64,000 nt of DNA, from positions 638,001-702,000 of the forward strand of contig CANTUR010000455.1 of NCBI GenBank assembly GCA_947683625.1. Reading direction: 5' to 3'. The translations under genes were made by a program, and so were the position numbers. Below, piece after piece: positions 49,640-60,826 of this stretch. Positions within the stretch are counted from its first letter, which is position 1, and the number at the start of each line of letters is the position of its first letter. The notes beneath the pieces were generated by a model. That model ran no database searches and was not told where the DNA came from. It was given only the letters and a program-made list of their open reading frames with translations. This DNA is from Mallotus nudiflorus (lineage: Eukaryota > Streptophyta > Magnoliopsida > Malpighiales > Euphorbiaceae).

Positions 49640-50127
49640 CTAGTTTCAGTGTTATCTCTATCCTCAAATGACCTTACAAATTTGCATTGACCCTTCTTAA
49701 CTGATTCAACAATAACAGAGTCCTTTCATTCTCCCACTCATCATGCCATATAAAAAAGTCACACACCGAATTCTACAAAAATGCAAAAGTAAGAGCTTAT
49801 CATTATAAACTATCATTTTATATTATCAATTAAAAGTAACTACACTACTACTTAACCAATTTCAACTCCTATTCAAAATTAACACAACAGCACTAAGATT
49901 AACAACAACAAAAGAACTTCTAATTACAAAATTGATAAACAACAAGAACTTTTAAAAATAAGACCTTCTATTTATCAATCATGAATTAGAGATTTCCATT
50001 AGCAAAGATAATTACCCATTTAATTCATACCCATAAATGTACCTCCAATCGAGCTAAACATCCTACCTGGATTTGCATTAGTACAAGATGTTTTCAAATG
50101 ACCAATGTTTCCACATTTGCATTTCAT
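49640..50127 (-). pseudogene. GRF-type zinc-finger gene fragment inside the MULE
   Basis: On the minus strand, ATG at 50127 opens MKCKCGNIGHLKTSC and then TNANPGRMF, the CxCG...T..NPGR.F first half of a GRF zinc finger. After about 300 bp, CDFFIWHDEWEN (49725-49763) gives the second half (CxFF.W.D). A splice-acceptor-like TTTTTGTAG stands just before the second block, suggesting a former intron. Downstream text is helical and charged, as in small plant GRF proteins. Stops remain even if the intron is removed, so it is dead. It could be a captured host gene or a MULE-borne gene. It lies opposite in strand to the PB1-like fragment. Confidence 0.6.
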
Positions 50128-50282
50128 TATCTCACCACTCAAGCTAAATCTTCTTGTGTCTTGCAATTTGGATTGTATCTTCACTCAAGTTGGATCTTCT
50201 TACGTCTTGCAATTCGAATGTAGTGATTGGGGAAAAAAACCCTAGATATTGAGCACTAAATTGAGAAGACAAGGGCAGTATC

Positions 50283-50340
50283 TACGTTTTTTAGGATGCC
50301 AATTGCAAAGTGACATCATTTTTAGTTTATTAAAATGGTG

Positions 50341-50431
<91 letters not shown>

Positions 50432-50613
50432 CAATTCCATGTAAGATTAAAACATTCCACGTCAGATTGCAAAATTAGCTCTGCCTCTTGCCTTTGTCGT
50501 TTGGATAGAATTGGTACCACTTGAAAAGTTGGAGGTGCAAATTAAAATAATTTTAAAAATATAATTAGATTGACAATTGGTCCAAAGTTGAGGATAGACC
50601 ATATCTTTTTCTT
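50283..50613. repeat. MULE right TIR
   Basis: The inverted partner of 28043-28109 plus 44854-45045, enlarged by a (TA)n run at 50344-50430. The matched length is about 260 bp. Confidence 0.85.
50344..50430. repeat. (TA)n microsatellite in the MULE TIR
   Basis: About 43 uninterrupted TA units in the right TIR; the left TIR has an A-rich run at the same place. Confidence 0.95.
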
Positions 50614-50622
50614 TATTTTATA

Positions 50623-52355
50623 TTATTAGAACTTGGTTATTTAATTGTTTTATTTATATAAAACCACGGGAATTTAATGTATTTTTTACATAAAACAATC
50701 TAATAGAAAAGTTAACGGAGGAGTTTAAATGTTGACAGAATTAAAATTGATGAATGTAAAAGGTTAATTTTTAAATAAGAGGGAAGAGAGCGTGAATTAG
50801 GTCAAATATTAAAGAGAAAATGTATTTTACTTTTTGTCAAAATATGGAAATAAGATCTTAAATGGAAAAAAAAAAAAAAGGATTGAACCCTTAATTTATT
50901 ACAGTTTTAAATGAAATTATACTACTTAACTACTCCGCTTTCAACTATTAAAATATAAATTGTATATATAATAATAACATGAAAAATATCTTCCTTTTGT
51001 AGCCCAATAGCTCAAATGATAGATATTTTAATATGAAGTCATAGATTCGATTTCACATTTCTCCTTTAACCTCTTAACTATTAAGAAAAATAATATGAAA
51101 ATAATCTCAAAACGAGCATAAATTATTGTAACCTAATACATTTTCCAAAATTTTGGATATATAAAAATTTAATTTTATTTACAAACAACAAAGTTTCTTC
51201 ACAAATAATCTCTTTCTTTGAAAAAAAAATATTGTGGTAATATGGGCATGCTGTGGTGGTTGCCGTTATAAATACACATAGATACAAGCCTTAATTACAG
51301 CAACTTAATAATCGATTTACTAAAAATACCTCTTAACATAATCCAACGACATGAACAAAAGTATGGCCCATACTTGTTAATATATTAACTAACAGTTTTA
51401 TTTTATTTTATTTTATTGAGGGGGAGTTTAATTTTATTTGACTGATCTAACAAATTTTAATTTAATTATAAAATATCAATAAAATTTATAAATATTTATG
51501 TATGTTCCACTATCAAATTCACTATTCACAAATAAAATTTTTTTTAGTTCAGGTTTAACTAAAGGGGTAAAAATCTTTGCTTTTAAAAAACAAGAATCTT
51601 AATTTAATTTTTTCTAGACTTGTGAAATGACTATTTTTTAAAAAAAATATTAACTACAATTACCTTTTAATACTCCTCTTTCTACATTTCATTGACAATG
51701 GAATCGTGGAACTGACTTAAGTGTATTTGTAGCTGTAAGTAAAAATTATTATTTTTTTATTTTTTAGATTTAAAATCATCAATCAATTATTTGTTTAGAC
51801 ATCAACTATTTTTTTTTAAATTAAAGAAATTAAAAAATAATTTGATACTAGCATAATATTAGATTCTAACTTAAAAGGTAAAATTTTAAATTTTTTTGTC
51901 TAAAAAATTATATGTATATTTAATTTATTATATGTAAATATGTCGCAATCAATTAAATTTTAATGTAAGAGGATGAATATATAAATTTTATTATATTATA
52001 ATAGAATTTAATTTATTAAAAGAAAGTAGTGACTTCTTTTTGTATCTTTCCCTCTAATTCTGACTTTGATAAGTATATAATAAATTTTTAAAAAAATTTT
52101 GAATTTAAAAATAAAAATAGAAAAATATAATTATATAGCAAATGATTTAATTAAAAAACAACATTGCACAATAAAACAAGATATAAATAATTTAAATTAT
52201 AAATTTATGTACATTTACTTTTAATACATTGAATAAAATTTATTGTACATATGCGATAGTAATATTTTAAAAAAATTTATTTTGTAAAAAGATAGAGTGA
52301 ATATTTCTAAGAAAAAAATATAATAGAATAAAAACTTATATATATATATATATAG
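50623..52355. other. AT-rich intergenic DNA with a SINE-like piece
   Basis: Apart from the tRNA-derived sequence at 51001-51110, nothing gene-like was seen. A short (TTTTA)n run is at 51390-51417. Confidence 0.5.
51001..51110 (+). mobile_element. Possible tRNA-derived SINE
   Basis: TAGCTCAAATGATA (51008-51021) resembles a Pol III A box and AGATTCGATTT (51043-51053) a B box (consensus GGTTCGANNCC), spaced as in tRNA genes. Text after the B box (CTCTTAACTATTAAG) ends in an A-rich tract. The tRNA acceptor stem is not present, so it is not a working tRNA gene. The TSD was not resolved. Confidence 0.5.
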
Positions 52356-52943
52356 TAGAGGTGTCAAAATGGTTCATGACACGTAAATATAATTCGCTTA
52401 ACACCCAAAATTAGCGAATTAAGGTTGAGGTTAAATGAGTTCGTATAAAAAACGGGTCAACATGTTTATGAAAAGGTTTAATCAAATCGTGTTGCAGGTT
52501 GACATGTAAATCTTTTAATTATACACGATCCGACCCAACACAACATAACCCATTAAAAATTTATATGGTTTGTTATGATTTTAATTAATAAATTAGTCAT
52601 TTATTGCAAATTTTTTATAAAAACATATTTTTATAATTATATTATACAAATTGCTAAATTATAGACATTATTTTTAATTTTTTTTAAAAAATAGTATTTT
52701 TATATATTATAAATGTTATACATATAAAGTGAGTTGTGTTAAATTTTATGACCCGCACAATCTATTTAAATAAATAAATTATACGTGTCGTGTTCATGTA
52801 ACTTGTTTAATTTCTGTATCATGTTAGAGTTGAAATATTTAACATAATTATTAAATAGATCGTGTTCATGTTGACCCTAATCATATCAACAAAGTGGGTC
52901 AACCCGACATGAACACAATATACAAACCCATTTTAACACCCTA
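52356..52943. mobile_element. hAT-like MITE
   Basis: 588 bp with terminal repeats TAGAGGTGTCAAAATGG and, reversed from the right, TAGGGTGTTAAAATGG. The inside has several copies of GGGTCAACnnG and CGTGTTCATGTT-type text in both orientations, common in this MITE class. An 8-bp TSD is not clear (ATATATAG versus ATAGGGTC). Confidence 0.7.
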
Positions 52944-52986
52944 ATAGGGTCCATATTTAGAGTGTATATTTGGAGGGGTGATAAAT

Positions 52987-53865
52987 GGGTTAAATATATG
53001 GGTGGGTATCCAACTTTACACTTGATGCATTTTAGGTGCTAAAGTTTAATTGGTTTCTTTTCAAGTACCCAACTTTGATTTAAATATTATCAGCTAGTGA
53101 CCTGATGGCAGGATAATGATGTGGCAGCTGGTCAGAGAATATTCTTGGAATATTCGCCACGTCACTCATATCTAGTCATCAATTTTTAGCACTCAATTCA
53201 TAGGAGGATACCAAACTTTATCTTTGTTTCAATTTAGTTACCAAACTTTTAATTTGTATTTTTTTTAGATACTAAACTTCTATTTAATTTCATAGCAATC
53301 ATTTAAACTTTTTTCTGATACCTAAATAATTCATAATTACTATTTTAATTCAGAATTAATTTTTTTTTACAAATAAGTCCATATTTTATATGCATTTATA
53401 GGAAATAAGAAAAAATTTAAAACTTATTTTAATTCTGCCTAGTAAAGCATACTCATCCTGAGTGGTATCATAGTCTAGGAGAAGTAAACTTTTAAACTTT
53501 TTATAATTTCTGAACTAAATTGAAAAGATATGGAGATTGAGAGATTAAAATGGTTTTTAAGAGAAATTCAAAAGATTACAAATCTTTAACAGTACCCATT
53601 TTGAAATAAAATCAATTTTAGGTGACCAAAAATAAACAAAGGTAAAGTTGGTTGACCATCATTGTAATTAATCCTTAAAATTGATGACTAGACATGGGTG
53701 ACATGGCAAATGTTTTCTTATCGGCTGTCACATCATCATCTCACCACTAAGTCACTGGCAGATGATACTTAAATTAAAGTTAGGTACTTAAAAAGAAATC
53801 AATTAAATTTTAGTACCAAAAATATAATAAGTATAAAGTTAGACACCCATCTGTACATTTAACCC
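52987..53865. mobile_element. Long-TIR MITE, Mutator-like
   Basis: About 200-bp inverted arms. The left starts GGGTTAAATATATGGGTG; the reversed right starts GGGTTAAATGTACAGATG. Both continue through TAATTG.TTTCTTTT.AAGTACC and GATGATGTG.CAGC. The flanks do not give a clean 9-bp TSD, so the superfamily rests on arm length and ends. Confidence 0.75.
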
Positions 53866-53914
53866 CAATCATAGGCTTTAATATGCCTAAAGTTTGTGAC
53901 AAGTTAAAAAAAAA

Positions 53915-54471
53915 TACTTCCTCTATTCTTTTTTATTTGTATGTTTTGAATAACATAAAATTCCATTTATCCGTCATTTTTATCTATCCAGGAAAATATT
54001 ATCTTTTATTTTTCTATTTTATCCTTAATTAACTTTATTAGTAACTTTAATTACACTTGTTTAGTTTTTCAATATTTTCAAAGTATTTTTGGTATACTAA
54101 GAATAAGTCTTTTAAGGAGGTTTTTTTGTTCTTTCAGTATTTCTTAATGACAAATTTATAGTTCTAATATGGATTGTAAATTTAGTTTTACTCGTGAACA
54201 TTTGTAGTTCAATATTTTCGAAGTACTTTTGGTGCCAAATAATACAATTCTAAACAAAAAATAAAAAATTTACATGTATTGAAATAATATGAAAGTGGAT
54301 GAGTTATTGTAATTTTTTTAAAGTAATATGAGATTTAATTGTGAAATAAATTTTGAGTTTATTAATATAGGGATAATTTAATCCTATTTACTTATATTTA
54401 TATTCAAATAACATTTCCTTAATTCAAGTGAAACTCTGAAATATGACAGATAAAAAAATGAACGGAGTAAT
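53915..54471. mobile_element. Stowaway-like (Tc1/mariner) MITE
   Basis: Left end CTTCCTCTATTCTTTTTTAT and reversed right end ACTCCGTTCATTTTTTTAT resemble the CTCCCTCCGTnnC-type TIR, with TA at the borders. Confidence 0.55.
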
Positions 54472-54487
54472 AATAAAAAAAAAATTA

Positions 54488-54796
54488 ATTACTCTTTACA
54501 TTCTAAATTAATTATCATTTTTTAGTATTTTTTTAAATTAAAAATGCATTTAATTGATTTAATTATAGAAAAAATAGTTAAATGAGATTAAATTACTCTT
54601 CTCTAGATATATTTAAAATTTAAAAATATTGAAAAAATTTAGAGAATTTTGTAAAACCAATTAATATATATAAGGTTAATACAAGGATAAAATAGGAAAA
54701 AAAATTAATATTGCATTGGATATATAAAAATAATAAATAATTAAAATTTTATTTATTTTAAAAAAATAGTAATTAATTTGGAATGGAGAAAGTAAT
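54488..54796. mobile_element. Second Stowaway-like MITE
   Basis: Left ATTACTCTTTACATTC then TAAATTAATTA; reversed right ATTACTTTCTCCATTC then CAAATTAATTA. About 310 bp and AT-rich, with no coding capacity. It starts 17 bp after the previous one. Confidence 0.65.
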
Positions 54797-55572
54797 AAAG
54801 AATAATTTAATTTGATATTTACTTTATAAAAATTTAAACTTAGATTTAAATTGAAATCTAAATTTTGCAAGCCACCAAAATATTAATAAAAATTCATAAT
54901 AAAAAAAATCACAGTAAAGATTCAATATATATACCAAATCTATACATACCTTTCTGTACAGCACCCACAAAATGATTGCCATCACAGAAACACATGCATT
55001 CCTCTGCACTCTTTTTGACACATGTTACCTTTTCACACATTTACTGCCTCCTGGCGGTAACCCACCAACAACAGCACTGGCACAGCCGTTCTTTTCTTTT
55101 CTCTGATTCAAGATGTTGCAGAAGCAGCAAGGAACCTAATCAACACTGTCTGTTATTTTGCTGCATTTTCTTTTTTAGTTTGGTTTTTGGGTTCTGTAAC
55201 TTTTTTCTGCAAAATTAGACAAAAGGTAGCCATTTTTATTAAAAAGATTAGTTTTTTTTTTTTTTAACAGAAAGTGGCATTTGGGTTTGTGAAGAGTTTG
55301 CTTTATAGAGTCAGCAAACCCACTTTCTGGCTCTCCGCTGCATTCCTTCTTCACCTAAAAAAAAGTTAATTTTTGAAAGCAACAATTTTTAATCGAGGAA
55401 AAGAAACCGTATTTATGTTTGGTAGAAGGAAAATGTTGAGAAGCTGAGTTGTTGCTTAAACATTCTATCTTTTCTGTTAATTTTATTTTATTTTTTTTAA
55501 ATTGAAGATCTTTTTTTTGGTGGGTGTAGATTAATAGCTTCCAGTTCATGTCTTGTCATAAAAACGCGTTCC
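54797..55572. promoter_or_regulatory. Probable PP2C promoter and upstream leader
   Basis: Between the MITE run and the PP2C leader. From about 54960 the base composition becomes mixed and pyrimidine-rich (TTCTTTTCTTTTCTCTG near 55089), as in plant promoters and 5' leaders. GCTTTATAGAG at 55301 may be a weak TATA region. The transcription start cannot be fixed from sequence alone. Confidence 0.35.
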
Positions 55573-55800
55573 ATGTCTGATGTTTATCTTTTCTTGCTGA
55601 TGGTTGTTTTGGTTAGTGTTGGAATCAGATCTGTCGCTACAGACATTCTTGCTGGTATTCCACATTCCTTTCTTTACCTGGAATTTTGTTCTCAGTTTAA
55701 TCACAAGTACCATTTTTATTTGCTTCAGTGTTGTAAGGTTTTAATTAGGCGTAAGACGGATTTGGATGGAAAGGAAATAGTTACAATCTTCTTAACTTAA
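55573..55800 (+). other. Upstream ORF in the PP2C leader region
   Basis: An ATG at 55573 opens MSDVYLFLLMVVLVSVGIRS, a signal-peptide-like hydrophobic start. The frame runs to 55800. A GT donor (55655) and a TTTTGGGATGATAACCGCAG acceptor (ending 55864) could remove part of it as a 5'-leader intron, leaving about 40 codons. It could be a regulatory uORF of the PP2C mRNA or chance. Confidence 0.25.
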
Positions 55801-56101
55801 GTTCATTTGCCTGATCTCAGTCTAATATTTGCATTGTCTCTTTATTTTGGGATGATAACCGCAGATCGAGTTAGGAACTCTGTTTTGCAAATTGAAAGAT
55901 AGTTGAATTTCAGTGATAAGATCGAGCGTTCTCATATTTTTGAAGTGGAGAAGCAGCAAGAGTTTGTTATAGTTTGAGATATTGGTATAAATTACAGTCA
56001 TTTTGAGGTTCAAAGGTGTGTTTTGGTATAATAAGCAACTCATTTAATAATTTGAAGTTCTGGAGTTAGAAGTTATACCACACATAAGTTGCATATAATA
56101 A

Positions 56102-59100
56102 ATGGCGTCTGGTGGAGAAGGGAGGCGTCGCCGTGATAATCTTGTCCCTCTTGCTGCATTGATTAGCAGAGAGATGAAGAGTGAGAAGATGGAGAAGCCA
56201 ACTGTAAGATATGGGTCTGCAGCCCAGTCTAGGAAAGGGGAAGATTATTTCCTTATAAAGACTGACTGTCAGCGTATACCAGGAAATTCTTTATCTACCT
56301 TTTCCGTGTTTGCGGTAATTCTTCTCTTCTTTTGCTGCTACCTTTCTTAGATGAGGAACTGCAATGATTTTACATCTTTGCAATATGAGCATGTGATACG
56401 GTGAAGAAAAGATAGTTGTTTCAGTTTGTTAGATTGATGGCCTTGATTAACAAGGGGATCACAAGTTCAAACTTGTGAAATCTCTCCCCACCTTGCTTTT
56501 AATATATGTACTATTCAAAATATTTCCCCCCTACTCTACTCATAGATTCCACTAGAGCATAAGATCAGAGAAAAGTTTGTAAATTTAAAATTGAGTTGAA
56601 TCATGTTGGAATAAGTTATAGTGGAAGTCATATGGTTGAAATATATTTTTTTTCTGATAAATCTTTATGGTCATTGTCCTCTTCTAATTGTCAGATCTTT
56701 GATGGGCACAATGGAAACGCTGCAGCAATTTTTACAAGGGAGAATCTATTGAATCATGTTATGGGTGCTATTCCTCGTGGACTTGGGCGGGAGGAGTGGC
56801 TTCAAGCCTTACCTCGAGCATTGGTTGCTGGGTTTGTGAAGACTGATAAGGAATTTCAGAATAGAGGTGTGGAGTTTGGCCCCAATTCTTTACTGGTTGA
56901 TTTATTGTAATTTTCCATTTTAAACCTTATGCCTTTAGATGAAACTAATGTGTCCTTTCTTATGTAACTGTCTTTAGGAGAAACATCAGGCACTACAGCA
57001 ACATTTGTGATAGTTGATGGATGGACAGTTACTGTTGCATCAGTTGGAGACTCGCGTTGTATTTTAGATGCTCAGGGTGGTGGTGTTTCCACCTTAACTG
57101 TGGATCACAGACTTGAGGAGAATGTAGAAGAGTATGCTTCTATCTTGCATGCCTAAATTAGTCATCTAATTGTTTGTTCAACAATATTGAGCAGATATTT
57201 ATTTTATTATACTTCCACTGCAGGAGAGAGCGTGTGACTGCAAGTGGTGGGGAAGTTGGAAGGCTTAGCATTGTTGGCGGTGTTGAGGTGAGATGCTTCA
57301 AGATCTTTAACATATTTCTGATAACATACATTAAGGTCTACTCGGTCAACATTAACATTATCAAATCATCAATACCAATATTGTTTAACGCAGTGGTTAT
57401 CTTAACAGATTGGTCCACTTCGCTGTTGGCCGGGAGGTTTATGCCTTTCTAGGTCAATTGGAGACATGGATGTTGGAGAGTTTATAGTTCCAGTTCCATA
57501 TGTCAAGCAAGTGAAGGTAAGCATCCCTTTGTTCTACTTGTATTATGGATACTTTACTTGACTATGTTTTGTTTCTTAGTTCTGTCTTGTGATTTCTATG
57601 CAATTATGCTAAATATTGCTAGGTCTGACTAAAGAAAGAACTCTAACTTTCTTCAATCCACATAAAAGCTGTCGAATGCAGGTGGAAGACTTATAATTGC
57701 TTCTGATGGCATCTGGGATGCCCTTTCCTCTGAAATGGCAGCAAAGTCTTGCCGCGGGTTGCCAGCTGAACTTGCTGCTAGACAAGTTGTGAAGGTAAGT
57801 GGTTATGTGATGTGCTGTTGCCTGTTTCTCTTCCTGGTACTTGATTTTTAGCAAATGTTTCCAGGTTCTAGTACACATTTACAATATGTGGGCTAATAAA
57901 TGGTCTTATGGTGCAAAATAAATATTGTTAGTGGTATTCTTATGTTCTTAAAGATGCTTAATATTTGTTCTTGCTTCATTTGATTGTTATAGGAAGCTTT
58001 AAGAACAAGGGGGCTAAAGGATGATACAACCTGCATAGTTGTTGATATAATTCCTCCTGACAATTCTGTACAGCCTTCAACTCCACCAAAGAAACAGAAC
58101 AAGCTAAGAGCATTACTCTTTGGGAAGAAATCACGAGATTCTGCTAATAACCTATCTAAAAAGCTTTCAGCTGTCGGTATAGTTGAAGAATTGTTTGAAG
58201 AAGGATCAGCCATGCTTGCTGAAAGGTTAGTGATATCATCTTTGGATATTGTCTCGAAATCTCACAGATATACATTAATTATATTCTAGGTATTGTTAAA
58301 CATCTTTAATTTCTTGATCACAATTAACTCAATCCAAGCCCTGCGGGTGTAGTTGATTTAGTCATTTAACATTATTGGGTTGCTTTTACTTGAAATTATA
58401 ATTTGATCATGGTATACAATTAGAGAACAAATATGACACTTATTTCTAAGTATTTCTACAATTTATGACGATCTTACAGCTCACTATTTCAAAATAGTCA
58501 AATTAACAATTTCTAATATTAGATATTTATTTGAGAGACTCTACTGGACAGTTCTTCAAAAAGTTCTTTTCCTGTTGCACTCCATCACTATATGAAATGG
58601 CACACTTACTTGTTGCCCATTGTTGAGTCATTATGACAGCATGAACATGATCCTATCTCTCCAGCTAATTTTCATAGTTAGAAATTTGATTACACATACT
58701 CACTCAGATATGAGTCATATGCTATGTAGTGCCCTTGAAAAGAAAATTCATTTAAAGCCTCTGAAGAATTTCTCAACAATACATGAAACAAACAAAAATC
58801 TGCAGTAGTTGCACTGGTTCGCTTGGTGGCAATTTCTGTGGGTTGGTTAGTCATGGGTTGAAATTTCTGCCCCTTGCATTGTCTCTGGTTTGAAAAATAC
58901 ATGAAGTAATCCATACTGAGTTGCACACTTGCACATTTAGCTCAACTACTCCGATAAGCTCTGGCCTTGAAGTGAAGGCTTATATGTCAACATTGTCCTG
59001 CTCATTGAAATTGACATGGAACCATACAAATTGAATGAGTAGGTGACCTTTCTCGTTAGACATTGCTGCTTGTGGCCAAAGCTTTTTTTTTTTTTTTGTT

Positions 59101-59968
59101 TTTCTCACTAATTAACTGGTGGTAAGCATTACTGTCCGTTTTAATTGTTGAAGCTGTCCGTTCCAGATGCTTGCTGCTGCAAGTGATTTTTTTGTACTGC
59201 CCTACGGTATTGACTCCAAAGATATATGGACAGGGATTTGGTAGCCTTAGATTTTAATCTTCACACCAAGGAGTGGAAACTCAAGTTTAACAGGGCCTTT
59301 GGTTTGAATTTTATACTTTTGCGATTGGTAGTTTCATGGAACCAAAAATAACAAATTAGAGAGGGCTGAAAACCACTTGGGACTCTTGACTCCTTCCCTT
59401 TACTTTGTTCATTTACGAGTTAGGAGTGTTCTCTGCCTGTTACTTGAGTTGAATATGTTCTCAATTACCTCCTAAACCAGTTTGTGCCTGCAAGACTTTC
59501 TGACTGCACATTTCAAATGTGCCCCTGAGTTCAATGATGGTTACCATTTCAGTTTTAGGATACTCCACTTTACAGAATAAAGCATTGCATTTTTTTTTCT
59601 TTATAACATTCATTTACTTCAAATTTAAATGACAAGCGAGTTTGTTTCTGTGTGCTGTATGCATTTTCCTGTTCCTCGTCATGCATACTTGTACGCTACA
59701 GCTAGTTCTTATACGTTAATAAATGAGGTGTTCACATTTGTCTTGCAGACTGGGGAATGATGAATCAACAGCACAATCGACATCTGGTCTTTTCACGTGT
59801 GCTGTATGTCAAGTTGACCTTGCATCAAGCGAGGGCATATCTGTTCATGCTGGTTCAATCTTCTCCACCAGCTCGAAGCCATGGCAAGGGCCTTTCCTGT
59901 GCTTTGATTGTCGCAATAAGAAGGATGCCATGGAAGGAAAACGTCCGAGTGGACTTAAAGTGGCATAA
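56102..59968 (+). CDS. Protein phosphatase 2C (PP2C12-like), 8 exons
   Basis: Ser/Thr phosphatase of the Mn/Mg-dependent PPM family. Exons: 56102-56314, 56695-56866, 56978-57131, 57224-57287, 57409-57516, 57669-57794, 57993-58225, 59749-59968. All introns are GT-AG and phases agree, giving 429 residues, close to the 428 I recall for Arabidopsis PP2C12. Motifs: RYGSAAQSRKGED (36-48), IFDGHNG (72-78, metal-binding D74), ASVGDSRCIL (149-158), PLRCWPGGLCLSRSIGD (about 204-220), IIASDGIWDAL (from 246, D250), LKDDTTCIVVD (287-297). A C-terminal extension holds FEEGSAML and four cysteines (C374, C377, C408, C411). There is no signal peptide or membrane segment, so it is likely soluble. Substrate unknown. 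Intron 7 is 1,523 bp. The frame is intact and probably functional. Confidence 0.95.
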
Positions 59969-60310
59969 ATACTATTGCTTCCATCATTCTTTATCTCTTA
60001 TTTTTTTTTTGAATTTGTACACTGCATTTTTCTAGGTCAGGAAATTGTCAGAATGTTGTTCTCATGATGCCAGAAATGTATATGTAATTTTCAAATAAGC
60101 GAGAAATGAGTTTTAGCATTTAAGGCAAGGTTGGTATAAGGAGCACCTGGTGTAAAGATACTTTGTTTCTGCAGATAGCCCACTGGTGCTTGCAAAGAAG
60201 GGATTGGTGCATTTCTATTTACATAGATCTGTAATGCTAGCTTATCGTCTAGTGCAGGAGTCAAATGAACATATATAAATATATAAACTTGTACATGTAT
60301 ATATATAGCT
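59969..60310 (+). other. PP2C 3' UTR and downstream region
   Basis: T-rich sequence after the stop, with AATAAG and ATAAATATATAAA-type signals at 60095 and about 60277 that may guide polyadenylation. TGTATATGTA near 60076 and TTGTACATGTATATATA near 60289 resemble plant far-upstream elements. Confidence 0.4.
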
Positions 60311-60826
60311 ATAGTGATGGGTGCAAAAGTTGCATATTTATCACCCTATGAAAGATGGAATGTTTTAAACAGAATCCAAATACAAGAGCGAGAAGAAAAG
60401 AGCATTTTGACTGATTTGAACGTTTGAAGCAAATTAATCAGTTCATTTTGCAGTCTTTTTTAAATGGCTTTTGTCTTGCTCCTCTATTTCTCTCTGTGCT
60501 CGATGATTCTGCTAAAGAAAAATAACATCAGAAGTGTAAAATATTCAGAATATGTGTCGGTCATCTAATTGATAGATCATATATTAGTAGTGGGCAAGAA
60601 TATCTCTTTACTGAGTACTTAGCATTGAGGTCTTAATGCACGATTCTTTTTGCAGTTCGATCTAAAGTCTAATAACGTTCTTCTTGATGATGAATTCTGT
60701 TGACAGAAGACTTACTTTCGGCCTGGTTGGTGTTCCAGTATCAGAGGTTCTCTGTAGATAGTTAGGCATTATCTCACAAAACTATTGCATATAACAACTT
60801 TGAATGTATATTTTATGATAATATAA
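60311..60826. other. Intergenic DNA containing a kinase gene scrap
   Basis: No complete gene. See 60656-60745 for the kinase-like piece; the rest shows nothing recognisable. Confidence 0.5.
60656..60745 (+). pseudogene. Protein-kinase fragment (subdomains VIb-VII)
   Basis: After a splice-acceptor-like CTTTTTGCAG, the frame reads FDLKSNNVLLDDEFC and then TGA (60701-60703). This is the catalytic loop HRDLKxxNVLLD of plant receptor-like kinases, with the H-R just outside. Shortly after, in another phase, LTFGLVG resembles the (D)FGL of subdomain VII with the aspartate lost. Only about 30 codons are visible, so this is a relic of a gene or a transposed exon. Confidence 0.5.

Larger units (their letters stand above)
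28043..50613. mobile_element. Mutator-like element (MULE), expanded by nested insertions
   Basis: The ends are inverted copies. The left reads GGGAAATATATCTGGTC; the right, reversed, reads AAGAAAAAGATATGGTC, then both continue with CAACTTTGGACCAATT. They are flanked by the exact 9-bp duplication TATTTTATA (28034-28042 and 50614-50622), the mark of Mutator-type transposition. Removing a gypsy element (28110-44853) and a solo LTR (45093-47939 plus its TSD) leaves about 2,975 bp. That remainder is long TIRs around two decayed coding fragments (48373-48579 and 49640-50127). The left TIR resumes exactly where the gypsy element ends, at 44854. Confidence 0.88.

Noticed and set aside
51001..51075. 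A tRNA gene
   Set aside because: Only A- and B-box-like words are present; no acceptor stem, anticodon arm or proper T-loop closes.
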